From Arthrobacter sp. (lineage in GTDB: Bacteria; Actinomycetota; Actinomycetes; Actinomycetales; Micrococcaceae), in the NCBI GenBank assembly GCA_025464545.1, contig JAODMA010000057.1:1-5502 (forward strand): a DNA stretch of 5,502 bases, in the 5' to 3' direction. Shown one piece after another: positions 5,474 through 5,502 of this stretch. Position numbers and translations under genes: made by a program. Within the stretch, counting starts at the first letter, position 1, and the number at the start of each line of letters is the position of its first letter. Under the pieces are notes generated by a model. The model was not told where the DNA came from. It was given only the letters and a program-made list of their open reading frames with translations, and did not search any database.

Positions 5474-5502
5474 GAATTTTCGTTGCTCCGGCCTGTCAGC
5501 TC

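Noticed and set aside
5250..5502. Plus-strand frame from ATG 5250 open to the window end
   Set aside because: It passes through the terminator hairpin and the whole tRNA-Ala in antisense, has no ribosome site and no recognisable family. The first ~35 residues look vaguely protein-like but cannot be supported.

Overview
The window looks like chromosome of a high-GC actinobacterium, most likely of the Arthrobacter/Pseudarthrobacter type (inference). Most coding sequence is very GC-rich with G/C-ending codons (45 of 60 bases are G or C at 3541-3600), GTG starts are common, and the protein families are ordinary Micrococcaceae-type housekeeping and regulatory genes.

Layout. At the left edge the first 59 codons of a MoxR-type AAA+ ATPase run leftwards out of the window. 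A divergent 140-bp region separates it from a small unrecognised protein on the plus strand (318-515), which appears to be translated from a leaderless mRNA. From about 526 to 5171 everything reads leftwards on the minus strand. In transcription order this is: a secreted LamG/concanavalin-like protein (5171-4377), a broken yjdM/phnA gene (4367-4247), a flavin-containing monooxygenase-like oxidoreductase (about 4231-3050), an RlmG/RsmC-type rRNA guanine methyltransferase (3026-1866) and a ROK-family repressor (1779-526). At the right edge is tRNA-Ala(GGC), also on the minus strand, with a strong intrinsic terminator.

How the genes relate. Gaps between the remnant, the oxidoreductase and the methyltransferase are 15 and 23 nt, so these were probably one transcript. 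The ROK gene has its own 86-bp upstream region with palindromes that look like operators, so it may be autoregulated. No biochemical pathway visibly links the genes.

The most interesting part is 4200-5400. The secreted-protein gene has a clearly lower GC content (33 of 60 bases at 4501-4560 and again at 4921-4980). It sits between tRNA-Ala and the yjdM remnant. That remnant keeps its first ~22 and last ~18 codons but has lost its middle and its reading frame. The next gene has a perfectly placed Shine-Dalgarno sequence followed by ATC where ATG would be expected. A 21-bp tandem duplication lies directly upstream of the secreted-protein gene. Together these suggest a recently rearranged, possibly horizontally acquired insertion point next to a tRNA gene. 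I see no transposase, integrase, CRISPR array or complete mobile element, and no convincing new multi-gene system.
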